DNA from: Flammeovirgaceae bacterium UBA1842
GTDB taxonomy: Bacteria; Bacteroidota; Bacteroidia; Cytophagales; Cyclobacteriaceae
NCBI GenBank assembly: GCA_002338655.1
Contig: DDIU01000012.1
Location: forward strand, 4,137 to 68,136
Direction of reading: 5' to 3'
DNA: 64,000 nt
The notes beneath the pieces are model-generated. The model saw nothing but the letters and a program-made list of their open reading frames with translations. It was not told the origin of the DNA and did not search any database. Both the position numbers and the translations under genes were made by a program. Shown one piece after another: positions 8,995-17,248 of the stretch (its first letter is position 1; the number at the start of each line of letters is the position of its first letter).

Positions 8995-11304
8995 ATGAAA
9001 AACGCAGACTACTACAAAGTAATAATTATGTTACTGGCCTTCTTTACTATTACCTCAGTAAAGGCGCAAGATGTAAGCAAAACAGTATATAATGCAGATA
9101 AATACTTCAATATCCGCAACTATGACGAAGCATTGAAGCTCTATCTAGAGGCTATTGATGCAGGGGTCAATGATGTCATGGTCTATTTCAACACAGGCGT
9201 ATGCTATGAGAAGGCTTTCGATATAGACGAACAGGTAAAAGCTATTCCATATATTGAAAAGGCACTTGAGCTGGATGCAAACAAATTGCCTACTAAAGTT
9301 TTGTATGACTTAGCCACAGCTTATCATAAGGATGGTCAGATTGAAAAAGCCATAGCCTATTATGGGAAATATAAAGGGACTATTAAGAATGATAGGAATG
9401 AAATGGAAAAGGTTGACCGATCGCTTGAAATAGCTAACAATGCGCTGTCAATGATCAGTAGCCCGAGGGACATTTCCATTCACAATTTTGGGTCAGTAAT
9501 CAATTCTGAATATACGGAGTATAATCCTGTAGTCTCAGCAGATGAAAGCGTGATGGCCTATACCGCTTTTAGGCCTAACACTGGCAAAACAAGGTCAAGC
9601 GAAAAATTTATTGAGGAAATTTATATTTCCTACAATAATTCAGGGGTATGGTCACAGCCCAAAAAAATTGACATAAGTAGCGATGCTAACATAGGTACTG
9701 CTGGGCTATCTGCTGATGGACAAAGAATGTTGATATTCATTGGTGCCCCACAGGGGGGCGGTAACCTTTATTCCATAGACAAGTCTGGGGACGACTGGTC
9801 TATTCCTGTCACACTGGGTAATAAGATTAATTCTAGGTATTTAGAAAGTACGGCAAGCATAACCCCTGATGGCAAAACCATGTATTTTGCCAGCAACAGA
9901 CCAGGTGGATTTGGAGGGTTGGACATTTATAAATCCACAAAGCTGGAATCTGGGGTGTGGGGTGATCCTGTAAACCTTGGGCCAACTGTAAACTCAAAAT
10001 ATAATGAAGATGCGCCTTTTATTCACCCTGATCAATGGACACTATTTTTTACCTCAGACGGACATAACACCATGGGAGGCAGGGATATTTTTGTTACCAG
10101 GTTGTTTAATAATGAATGGACAACGCCAGAAAACATGGGCTATCCCATCAATACTACGGCCAATGACAATTACTTTACCTTAACTGCCGATGGTCGTAAA
10201 GGGTATTTTTCATCTGATAGAAAAGGAGGGGCAGGGGGACAGGATATCTACACTATTGATATGCCTGAAGAAGAAGCCAATGTGCCATTGACGATGGTCA
10301 AAGGGAAAATAATTGATGGAGAAACCAATCAAGCATTACCCACCAAAATATATATGATTGATAACGAATCTGGCAAAAAGCTTGATTTTGTGTACCAACC
10401 TGACCCGAAAACAGGTAATTATCTAATAATTCTACCTCCAGCCAAGAATTATGATATGATTATAGAGTCAGAAGGATTTTTGCCCTACACCTTGAATATC
10501 AATGTTCCGGGACAAACCTATTTTTATGAATTATACCAAAAGATCGTGTTAAGGACCATTAAGCAATTTGATGTGGTGGTAGGACAGTCGGTTGAGGTAA
10601 ACAATGCATTTTATGATACACATGAAGATGCTGTCACTGATGTGAGGAAAACCCATGAAGCAACTTTGATTAAAAATGATAGCATTGACGTGTATGAAAT
10701 AATGAATGATCTAATAGCTTCTAACGATCAAAAAGGAATAGACTATTTGACCAGTTTGATTTACATGAACAACCCCATTGACGATGTGAGCTTTGAATCA
10801 AGTGATGAACTGGAGCAAGCGACCAGGGTATATTACTATGATGAAAGTGATGAGAGTAAGTTTGAAAAGAAAGTAGTGGATGGAAATACAATTTTTTCCT
10901 TGCCAACCATGTTCGTTACAGAGGAGGCATTAAAGCAAAAACAGGCGGTGGCCAAAACCAAAACCTATGACCCTGCCTTGTTGAACAAAGTCACCAAACT
11001 CTATTTTGATGTGGCCAAGAGTGACCTTAAAACATCCTATTATACCGTTTTAGACGAAGTAATCACAACACTATCAAAATATCCTGAGCTTGGGATTCAG
11101 ATCTCGGGCTATGCTTCATCGGAGGGTAATGAAGAATATAATAAGGAGCTGTCGAACAAACGGGCTATTGCCGTTCTTGATTACATCAATCAGAAGGGAA
11201 TAGTAAGAAGGCGTATTGTGGCCAAGGCTTTTGGGGCAACTAAAAATGAAGGGGGCAATAAAGACGAGAACAGGAGAGTGGAAGTGAAACTTGTGGAGTT
11301 GTAA
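8995..11304 (+). CDS. TPR, PD40 propeller, CRD and OmpA-domain envelope protein (PorE-like)
   Basis: Signal peptide at about residues 1-24 (IIMLLAFFTITSVKAQ). TPR-like helices follow to about 150 (YDEALKLYLEAID, QIEKAIAYYGKYKG). PD40/WD40-like beta repeats run from about 160 to 430, with recurrent blocks such as GKTMYFASNRPGGFGGLDIY and RKGYFSSDRKGGAGGQDIY. A carboxypeptidase-regulatory-like domain starts at about 440 (VKGKIIDGETNQALP), and an OmpA C-terminal peptidoglycan-binding domain ends the protein (LYFDVAKSDL, SGYASSEGNEEYNKELSNKRA). This order matches PorE of the type IX secretion system, which links that machine to the cell wall, but Cytophagales carry several paralogues of this build. 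Function in secretion is therefore inferred; the envelope role is firm. It appears to be transcribed alone. Confidence 0.88.
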   Translation: MKNADYYKVIIMLLAFFTITSVKAQDVSKTVYNADKYFNIRNYDEALKLYLEAIDAGVNDVMVYFNTGVCYEKAFDIDEQVKAIPYIEKALELDANKLPTKVLYDLATAYHKDGQIEKAIAYYGKYKGTIKNDRNEMEKVDRSLEIANNALSMISSPRDISIHNFGSVINSEYTEYNPVVSADESVMAYTAFRPNTGKTRSSEKFIEEIYISYNNSGVWSQPKKIDISSDANIGTAGLSADGQRMLIFIGAPQGGGNLYSIDKSGDDWSIPVTLGNKINSRYLESTASITPDGKTMYFASNRPGGFGGLDIYKSTKLESGVWGDPVNLGPTVNSKYNEDAPFIHPDQWTLFFTSDGHNTMGGRDIFVTRLFNNEWTTPENMGYPINTTANDNYFTLTADGRKGYFSSDRKGGAGGQDIYTIDMPEEEANVPLTMVKGKIIDGETNQALPTKIYMIDNESGKKLDFVYQPDPKTGNYLIILPPAKNYDMIIESEGFLPYTLNINVPGQTYFYELYQKIVLRTIKQFDVVVGQSVEVNNAFYDTHEDAVTDVRKTHEATLIKNDSIDVYEIMNDLIASNDQKGIDYLTSLIYMNNPIDDVSFESSDELEQATRVYYYDESDESKFEKKVVDGNTIFSLPTMFVTEEALKQKQAVAKTKTYDPALLNKVTKLYFDVAKSDLKTSYYTVLDEVITTLSKYPELGIQISGYASSEGNEEYNKELSNKRAIAVLDYINQKGIVRRRIVAKAFGATKNEGGNKDENRRVEVKLVEL

Positions 11305-11384
11305 AAACACAAGCCTAGTAACCATGACCACCTTCACTGACAGGGCATAGCTGACAGAATCCCATTTGAATAATTTGAATAGAA

Positions 11385-11415
11385 TTTGTACAAAACAAAT
11401 GAATTCATATATTTG
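11385..11415 (+). promoter_or_regulatory. Promoter of the TetR-SDR-metallohydrolase operon
   Basis: The -33 element TTTG at 11385-11388 is followed after 19 bases by TATATTTG at 11408-11415, a full match to the Bacteroidota -7 consensus TAnnTTTG. The predicted transcript start falls near 11421, inside the adjoining operator, leaving a leader of only about 13-15 bases. Confidence 0.72.
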
Positions 11416-11433
11416 TAAGTGATTACTCACTAA
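11416..11433. promoter_or_regulatory. TetR operator O1
   Basis: Palindrome AGTGA-TTAC-TCACT at 11418-11431 with perfect 5-base arms. It begins right after the -7 box and ends 3 bases before the TetR start codon, so a bound repressor would cover the transcript start. A copy differing by one base in 14 lies before the SDR gene. Autorepression is inferred from this position. Confidence 0.75.
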
Positions 11434-11434
11434 T

Positions 11435-11956
11435 ATGACGGTTAAACAGGAAAAGATACTACAGTCTGCACTGCAATTATTTGCTTTGGAAGGATATCAT
11501 GCCACATCGACAAGCAAAGTGGCCAAGCAGGCTGGGGTGTCTGAGGGGTTGATATTTAAACATTATACAAGTAAAGAAGGACTGCTCAACGCAGTTGTGG
11601 AGGAGGGGGAGAAAAGGTTCAAAAACCTCTATGCAGAAATAGTTTTGGAGGATAAACCAAGACAGGTGATCAAAAAAACACTTGAATTGCCTTTTATAGT
11701 ACCAGAGGAGGAATATGGCTTTTGGAAACTACAGTTTAAATTAAAATGGGAGCTTAAGGACTACAATACGCAAAAGATGCAACCTATGATGTTTGCATTA
11801 AGTAATGCTTTTAAAAATTTGGAGTATGATAACCCAGAATTGGAAGCGGAGTTGGTGCTTCATATATTAGACGGTGTGGCCAGCGCAATCTTAAAAGACA
11901 TGGTAACAGATAAGGAAGAATTAAGAAATTTTATATTAACAAAATACAAGCTTTAA
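11435..11956 (+). CDS. TetR/AcrR-family transcriptional regulator
   Basis: 173 residues. The N-terminal TetR DNA-binding domain is clear: KILQSALQLFALEGYHATSTSKVAKQ, then AGVSEGLIFKHYTSKEGL, the classic helix-turn-helix pattern. The C-terminal part is helical and variable and would bind an unknown ligand. First gene of an operon with an SDR dehydrogenase and a metallo-hydrolase. Operators overlapping its own start and preceding the SDR gene suggest that it represses both. The inducer is not evident. Confidence 0.94.
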   Translation: MTVKQEKILQSALQLFALEGYHATSTSKVAKQAGVSEGLIFKHYTSKEGLLNAVVEEGEKRFKNLYAEIVLEDKPRQVIKKTLELPFIVPEEEYGFWKLQFKLKWELKDYNTQKMQPMMFALSNAFKNLEYDNPELEAELVLHILDGVASAILKDMVTDKEELRNFILTKYKL

Positions 11957-11975
11957 AAAATTTATAAACAAAAAA

Positions 11976-11989
11976 AGTGATTACTTACT
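11976..11989. promoter_or_regulatory. TetR operator O2
   Basis: AGTGATTACTTACT, identical to the operator at 11418-11431 except for one C-to-T change in the right arm, ending 6 bases before the SDR start codon. I see no TAnnTTTG box beside it, so it may act as a roadblock in the operon or serve an unrecognised internal promoter. Confidence 0.62.
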
Positions 11990-11995
11990 TATATT

Positions 11996-12820
11996 ATGAA
12001 AACAACAAAAATAATACTGATAACCGGAGCATCTTCCGGGATAGGAAAGACAACAGCTAAAAGACTGATACAGGAAGGACATGTTGTGTACGCTGCGGCT
12101 CGGAGATTAGATCAAATGGAGGATTTAAAAGAAATGGGTGCTGTAACTATCGGGATGGACATTACTAAGACTGAAGACATTAATAGAGTAGTTGAAACCA
12201 TAGTAAAGGACTATAAACGAATTGATGTTTTGGTTAATAATGCAGGGTATGCCATATATGGAGCAGTGGAAGAAACTTCAATGGATGATGCCAGAAGACA
12301 ATTCGATGTGAATATTTTTGGTTTGGCAGAACTCACTAAAATGGTCATACCAATGATGCGCAATAATAATTCTGGGACCATCATTAATATCTCGTCAATG
12401 GGAGGGCAAATGTACACACCCCTTGGTTCGTGGTATCATGCTACCAAGTATGCGCTTGAAGGGTGGTCAGATTGCCTGCGATTGGAGCTCAAACAGTTTG
12501 GTATAAATGTGGTAATTGTGGAGCCTGGAGTGATAGCCACAGAATTTGGGGATGTATTGATGGACCCAATGATGGAAAGATCGGGCAATGGGCCTTATGC
12601 AAAAATTGCGAGGGCGCTAAAGAAAGCCACAACTGATTCTTACAATGAAGGAGGCGGATCATCACCAGAGGTAATTGCCAGGGTGATTGCTAAAGCGGTA
12701 AATTCCAAAAAACCAAAATCACGTTATGTGGCTGGAAAATTGGCAAAACCAATGATGATGACCAGAAAATGGCTTGGTACAGGTATATTTGATAAAATCA
12801 TCATGAGTCAGGTTAAATAA
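11996..12820 (+). CDS. Short-chain dehydrogenase/reductase (SDR)
   Basis: Classical NAD(P)-dependent SDR of 274 residues. The cofactor loop TGASSGIGK is at 10-18, followed by NNAG, the active-site Ser in INISSM and the YxxxK pair in YHATKYALEGW. The Arg residues after the glycine loop (AARR) suggest an NADP preference. The substrate is not predictable; it is probably a small carbonyl or alcohol compound also sensed by the upstream TetR. It lies 39 bases after the TetR gene and 6 bases before the metallo-hydrolase. Confidence 0.93.
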   Translation: MKTTKIILITGASSGIGKTTAKRLIQEGHVVYAAARRLDQMEDLKEMGAVTIGMDITKTEDINRVVETIVKDYKRIDVLVNNAGYAIYGAVEETSMDDARRQFDVNIFGLAELTKMVIPMMRNNNSGTIINISSMGGQMYTPLGSWYHATKYALEGWSDCLRLELKQFGINVVIVEPGVIATEFGDVLMDPMMERSGNGPYAKIARALKKATTDSYNEGGGSSPEVIARVIAKAVNSKKPKSRYVAGKLAKPMMMTRKWLGTGIFDKIIMSQVK

Positions 12821-12826
12821 AAATTT

Positions 12827-13978
12827 GTGAGTATCAAATCCTACCTTTTAAAATCCCTAAGAATGATATTGTTTTCAGTTCTAAGCTTTGTGGCATTAGT
12901 TGTTATTGTGGCTGTCTTATTTATCAACTTAAGTCCTGAATTTGGTGGCAAACCTTCTGACGAACAGAAGGAAATATATGCCAGATCAAACCAGTACGAA
13001 AAGGGCAAATTTGTAAACAAGACACCCACAAAAATGGATATGTCTTTTGGTGAGACGGTTAAGGTGGCCTACCAGTTTTTTAAAGGGTCTCCGAACAGGG
13101 AACCCAAAAGGAATACAGTACCTGTAGCATCTATTGACTCCTTGAATATTACCAAAAAAGGGGATTCCATTACGCGGCTCACGTGGTTTGGTCACTCCGC
13201 ATTTTTACTGGAGATCGCCTCTAAAAACATACTAATTGACCCAATGTTTGGCCCTTCACCAGCGCCACATCCCTTGTTGGGTCCTAAGCGATTTACAGAT
13301 CATCTGCCCATATCTGTTGCAAAATTGCCATTTATTGACGCGGTTATATTTTCACATGATCATTATGACCATTTGGACTACGGATCCATTCGAAATTTAA
13401 AGGATAAAGTAGGGCAGTATTATGTACCCCTTGGCCTAGCGGCACATTTGATCGCTTGGGGAGTCGATCCTGATAAAATCCATGAACTGGATTGGTGGGA
13501 AGAAATCAAATTTGATGATTTACGGTTGGTCAGTACGCCTGCCAGACATTTTTCTGGAAGAGGGGTGACGGACAGATTTTCAACTTTATGGTGCAGTTGG
13601 GTAATAAAATCCCGGGATAAATCCATCTATTTCAGCGGAGATAGCGGCTATGGGCCACATTTCAAAGAGATTGGCGAAAAGTATGGGCCTTTTGATTTTG
13701 CTATGATGGAGTGCGGTCAGTACGATGAGCGGTGGCATGACATCCATATGATGCCAGAGGAAACTGCCCAGGCTGCTGTGGACGTAAAAACAACCATAAT
13801 GATGCCGATACACTGGGCTTCATTTCGCCTAGCCATGCACAGTTGGACAGACCCGATAGAACGGGTAACGGCCAAGGCCAAAGAACTTAACATGCCCGTG
13901 TCCACTCCAGTTATCGGTGAACCAATTTTCATTGGGGCAGAACATTACCCAAAAAGCGAATGGTGGAAGGGACTTTAA
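12827..13978 (+). CDS. Membrane-anchored MBL-fold metallo-hydrolase
   Basis: Starts at GTG, 6 bases after the SDR stop. A single N-terminal hydrophobic helix (about 12-33) is followed by a beta-lactamase-like fold. The metal motif is SHDHYDHLDY (HxHxDH), with later ligands in ARHFSG, FSGDSGYG and PIHWASF. The build resembles UlaG/NAPE-PLD-like hydrolases, which cleave esters, lactones or phosphodiesters. The operon context suggests it acts with the SDR on a compound sensed by the TetR regulator. Its 3' end overlaps the convergent queA by 4 bases. Confidence 0.88.
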   Translation: MSIKSYLLKSLRMILFSVLSFVALVVIVAVLFINLSPEFGGKPSDEQKEIYARSNQYEKGKFVNKTPTKMDMSFGETVKVAYQFFKGSPNREPKRNTVPVASIDSLNITKKGDSITRLTWFGHSAFLLEIASKNILIDPMFGPSPAPHPLLGPKRFTDHLPISVAKLPFIDAVIFSHDHYDHLDYGSIRNLKDKVGQYYVPLGLAAHLIAWGVDPDKIHELDWWEEIKFDDLRLVSTPARHFSGRGVTDRFSTLWCSWVIKSRDKSIYFSGDSGYGPHFKEIGEKYGPFDFAMMECGQYDERWHDIHMMPEETAQAAVDVKTTIMMPIHWASFRLAMHSWTDPIERVTAKAKELNMPVSTPVIGEPIFIGAEHYPKSEWWKGL

Positions 13979-15183
13979 TGTACAGGAATCAGCAAAGACG
14001 AATCCCCATAACTAAGAAACCGGTAATCGTTGGCTAAAGCCGCTTGATATACCTGCCTCCAATCTTCACCAATAAATGCGGCTACCAATAAAATGAGGGT
14101 TGATCCGGGCAGGTGAAAATTGGAGATCAGGCCTTTGCAAATTTTAAATTCGTAACCCGGAAAAATAAAAATCTCCGTATGCCCCGTAAGTTGGTTTACC
14201 TGTGTTTCCAACATATAGTCCTTGACTGCTTGAAGGGACTCTTGTTTGGAGGGCAATGACGCTTTATCTAACTCATAGGGTTGTAATTTTTCAATTACAA
14301 AATCCCGTTTCCCTTGCAAAAGTTTGACCCCATACCAATAAAGGCTTTCCATCGTACGCATGGAGGTAGTACCTACTGCAATAATGAAATCCTTCGCCAT
14401 CAGATTATCAATATTTTCCAAAGTAACAATGACCTGCTCCCCATGCATTTTATGGTTGAGCACATTGTCTTCCTTAATAGGTTGGAAAGTGCCAGCACTC
14501 ACATGAAGGGTGAGATAATCGACTTGGATGCCCTTTTGTTTTAAATTAGCGAATACCCCCTGATCAAAGTGCAGGCCAGCCGTGGGTGCCGCCACAGCCC
14601 CATCAAATTGAGAGTAAACCGTTTGGTATCGTTCCTGGTCCTCATAGGTTACTTCCCTGTTGATATAGGGAGGCAATGGGATTTTGCCAGCAGCCTCTAT
14701 CACATGGACAAATTCTTCTTCCGTTGACCAATTAAAGGTTACAATCTGCTCTTCACGATCAGCAAGTTCAGCCTGTAATTCTATTCCAGATGACTCCAGC
14801 ACCATTTTTAATGTATAACCTTCTTTCCAGCGTTTTAGGTTGCCCACCATGCATTTCCAGCTACACTGGTTTTTAACCAGCATGGCACTGGCTACTTCGG
14901 TTGTCGGTGCCATGGGTTCAAGCAGAAATATTTCAATCAATGCCCCGGTATCTTTTACAAAATGGAGCCTTGCCGGAATTACACGTGTGTTGTTGAAAAC
15001 CAGCAGGGAATCATCCGGGATGTATTTATCAATCTGGTGAAATTGAGTGTGCGCTATTGTACCATTTTTGTAGGCAAGAAGCTTGGAATCACTTCTGTTT
15101 TTTAGCGGTACTTTTGCTATTTTATCTTCTGGCAGATCATATTTATAGTCATTTAGACTAATGGAGACGGGCATTTGTTTCAT
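13975..15183 (-). CDS. queA: S-adenosylmethionine:tRNA ribosyltransferase-isomerase
   Basis: Makes epoxyqueuosine in tRNA by transferring the ribosyl group of SAM to the preQ1 base. Family motifs include NDYKYDLPEDKIAKVPLKNR, LLVFNNTRVIPARLHF, AAPTAGLHF, LTLHVSAGTFQPI, VGTTSMRTMES and SNFHLPGSTLILLVAAF. The frame is open further upstream to an ATG at 15234, but a TATATTTG box at 15190-15197 and the family's usual N-terminus favour the ATG at 15183 or at 15174. The gene stands alone; queE of the same pathway is at 50083-50829. Confidence 0.95.
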   Translation of the reverse strand: MKQMPVSISLNDYKYDLPEDKIAKVPLKNRSDSKLLAYKNGTIAHTQFHQIDKYIPDDSLLVFNNTRVIPARLHFVKDTGALIEIFLLEPMAPTTEVASAMLVKNQCSWKCMVGNLKRWKEGYTLKMVLESSGIELQAELADREEQIVTFNWSTEEEFVHVIEAAGKIPLPPYINREVTYEDQERYQTVYSQFDGAVAAPTAGLHFDQGVFANLKQKGIQVDYLTLHVSAGTFQPIKEDNVLNHKMHGEQVIVTLENIDNLMAKDFIIAVGTTSMRTMESLYWYGVKLLQGKRDFVIEKLQPYELDKASLPSKQESLQAVKDYMLETQVNQLTGHTEIFIFPGYEFKICKGLISNFHLPGSTLILLVAAFIGEDWRQVYQAALANDYRFLSYGDSSLLIPVH

Positions 15184-15189
15184 TTTGTG

Positions 15190-15197
15190 CAAATATA
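15190..15197 (-). promoter_or_regulatory. -7 promoter box of queA
   Basis: TATATTTG on the minus strand, a full TAnnTTTG match, ending 6 bases before the ATG at 15183. No TTG sits at the ideal upstream distance. If it is used, the mRNA is leaderless or nearly so, and the longer reading from 15234 is ruled out. Confidence 0.55.
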
Positions 15198-15309
15198 GCT
15201 TTCGAATATTGATTAAGTTGAATAAAACCTTCAAATTGTAGGTAAACTATTACTGTCTTTAGTCAAAAATGAGGCTTAAATGAAATCCATTTTCCAATTA
15301 CCCCGAGAT

Positions 15310-15346
15310 CCCTTTAAGGGGAATTTCTTTAACACCCTTTTAGGGG
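15310..15346. repeat. Two CCC-TTTA-GGGG palindromic repeat units
   Basis: CCCTTTAAGGGG at 15310-15321 and CCCTTTTAGGGG at 15335-15346 lie in tandem between divergent queA and menC. Short palindromes of this kind are scattered between genes in Bacteroidota genomes; no function is evident. Confidence 0.5.
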
Positions 15347-15370
15347 AGGGTATACTGTTAAAACCATTAG

Positions 15371-16471
15371 ATGTCACTTCAAGCTAAAGCCTTTCAATAT
15401 ACCTTAGACTTCAAATTTCCAGCAGGTACCTCAAGAGGTGTACTAAAGGAAAAACGAACTTTTTTAATAAAGATTTGGGAATCAAAAATGCCCGAATGTA
15501 TCGGCTGGGGTGAATGCGGACCATTGAGCAAACTGAGCATTGATGATGATGAAAATTTGCTGGACAAAATTGAAGCTGTACTGAAAAGGTTAGAAAAAAC
15601 CAGCTTGCCCAAGTCCATTGATGATATTTATAAACTTGCCTTTGAATTGGCAGGCTATGAACTGCCGGCTTTAAGATTTGCACTGGAAACGGCCTTGCTA
15701 GACCTAATGCATGGTGGAAAAAGGAAAATATTCGATAATGACTTTTTTAATGCCTCCGTTAAAATTCCCATCAATGGGTTAATATGGATGGGCCACATGG
15801 AAGCTATGCTACTTCAGATCTCTGATAAGATTATAGAAGGGTTTGATTGCATCAAAATGAAGGTAGGGTCGTTGGATTTTGAAAAGGAAATAGACATTCT
15901 TCATTACATACGAAGAAAGTACTATACCCAGGACATTATGGTCAGAGTGGATGCCAATGGTTTTTTTAAACCAGATGACGCACTGTATAAATTGGATGCC
16001 ATGGCACGCCATAAGATACATTCCATCGAACAACCGATTCAAGCAGGGCAACACGACTTGATGGCGCAACTGTGCGCAAAATCACCCATTGCCATCGCAC
16101 TTGATGAAGACTTGATCGGGATTAATACCAAAGAAGATAAAGAAGCATTGCTCAAGAAAATAAAGCCGCAATATATCATAATAAAGCCCACTTTGATTGG
16201 GGGGATTCAGTCATCATTGGAGTGGATTGCGATAGCCAATAATTTAAATATAGGCTGGTGGATAACCAGTGCCCTGGAATCCAATATTGGCCTAAACGCC
16301 ATATGTCAATTGGCAGCAGAAACAAAAGCAAAAAGCTATCAGGGATTGGGTACGGGCAAGCTTTACCACAATAACATAGATTCGCCCCTTACTGTTGAAA
16401 AAGGCCATATTTATTATAATAAAAAGCAAGAGTGGAATTTGAAAATAATTGAAAATGAAAGCACAGATTGA
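15371..16471 (+). CDS. menC: o-Succinylbenzoate synthase (enolase superfamily)
   Basis: Dehydrates SHCHC to o-succinylbenzoate in menaquinone synthesis. 366 residues. An N-terminal capping domain (FPAGTSRGVLKEKRTF, GWGECGP) precedes the TIM barrel. Catalytic and metal residues are visible: Lys in IKMKVG, Asp in VRVDANG, Glu in SIEQP, Asp in LDEDL and Lys in IIKPTLIGG, then ESNIGLNA. The TSRG entry and the overall sequence fit Bacteroidota MenC better than muconate cycloisomerase or dipeptide epimerase, relatives that share these residues. The last 17 bases overlap the transporter gene downstream. No other men genes are in view. Confidence 0.86.
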   Translation: MSLQAKAFQYTLDFKFPAGTSRGVLKEKRTFLIKIWESKMPECIGWGECGPLSKLSIDDDENLLDKIEAVLKRLEKTSLPKSIDDIYKLAFELAGYELPALRFALETALLDLMHGGKRKIFDNDFFNASVKIPINGLIWMGHMEAMLLQISDKIIEGFDCIKMKVGSLDFEKEIDILHYIRRKYYTQDIMVRVDANGFFKPDDALYKLDAMARHKIHSIEQPIQAGQHDLMAQLCAKSPIAIALDEDLIGINTKEDKEALLKKIKPQYIIIKPTLIGGIQSSLEWIAIANNLNIGWWITSALESNIGLNAICQLAAETKAKSYQGLGTGKLYHNNIDSPLTVEKGHIYYNKKQEWNLKIIENESTD

Positions 16472-17189
16472 AGATAATTTACACTCAGGCAAAAACCTTT
16501 GGATATTCAATAAGGACTACATATCGGAGTTTGTCTATGGTGGTATAGATGGTGCTATTACCACCTTTGCGGTAGTAGCAGGTGCAGCTGGTGCCGATGC
16601 AGCCTTATATTGGGTACTCATTTTTGGCTTTGCCAATTTGATAGCCGATGGGTTTTCAATGTCAGTGGGCAATTATTTTTCCGTAAAAGCCGAGAGGGAT
16701 AATTATGATAAACATAAAGCCATTGAATATTGGGAGATTGAACACTTACGGGAAAAGGAAATAGAAGAGATCAGGGAAATATACGAAGCCAAAGGCTTTG
16801 AAGGTGAGCTTTTGGATAAGGTAGTAGAAGTGATCATATCCGATAAGGACGTGTGGGTGGATACAATGATGAAGGAAGAGCTGGAGATGATGAAAGATGA
16901 CAAGACGCCAGTGAACACTGCCATTGCTACGTTCCTTTCATTTAATGTGGTAGGCATTATACCTTTAATGGCCTATGTCTTGGCTGTGGCATTCGACTGG
17001 TCCGAAGAGCATCTTTTTCTCATTTCATGTTTATCAACTGGTTTGGCGTTGATGATAGTGGGTTTTATGAAAAGCCGTGTTACCGAAAAATCATCCATCA
17101 AAGGGATCTTTGAAACGCTTCTATTGGGTGGATTGGCTGCATTTCTTGCTTATTATGTAGGTGAAGTTTTGGCGAAATATTTTTTATAG
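16455..17189 (+). CDS. VIT1/CCC1-family metal transporter
   Basis: 244 residues from the ATG at 16455, preferred to the TTG two codons upstream. The VIT1 pattern is clear: YGGIDGAITTFAVVAGA in the first helix, then ADGFSMSVGNYFSVKAERD. A charged cytosolic Glu-rich helical region at about 88-150 (REKEIEEIREIY, MMKEELEMM) is the metal-binding stalk of the family, followed by three membrane helices. These proteins move Fe2+ or Mn2+ out of the cytosol. The start overlaps the menC stop by 17 bases, so translation may be coupled. Confidence 0.93.
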   Translation: MKAQIEDNLHSGKNLWIFNKDYISEFVYGGIDGAITTFAVVAGAAGADAALYWVLIFGFANLIADGFSMSVGNYFSVKAERDNYDKHKAIEYWEIEHLREKEIEEIREIYEAKGFEGELLDKVVEVIISDKDVWVDTMMKEELEMMKDDKTPVNTAIATFLSFNVVGIIPLMAYVLAVAFDWSEEHLFLISCLSTGLALMIVGFMKSRVTEKSSIKGIFETLLLGGLAAFLAYYVGEVLAKYFL

Positions 17190-17248
17190 ATTTAGTGATT
17201 GCATATATTGTCAAACAGAATTGTATTTCCTCGATCATCGATTAAATT

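Noticed and set aside
13975..15234. Longer queA starting at the ATG at 15234
   Set aside because: The extra 17 residues are not QueA-like and a full TAnnTTTG box lies inside them.
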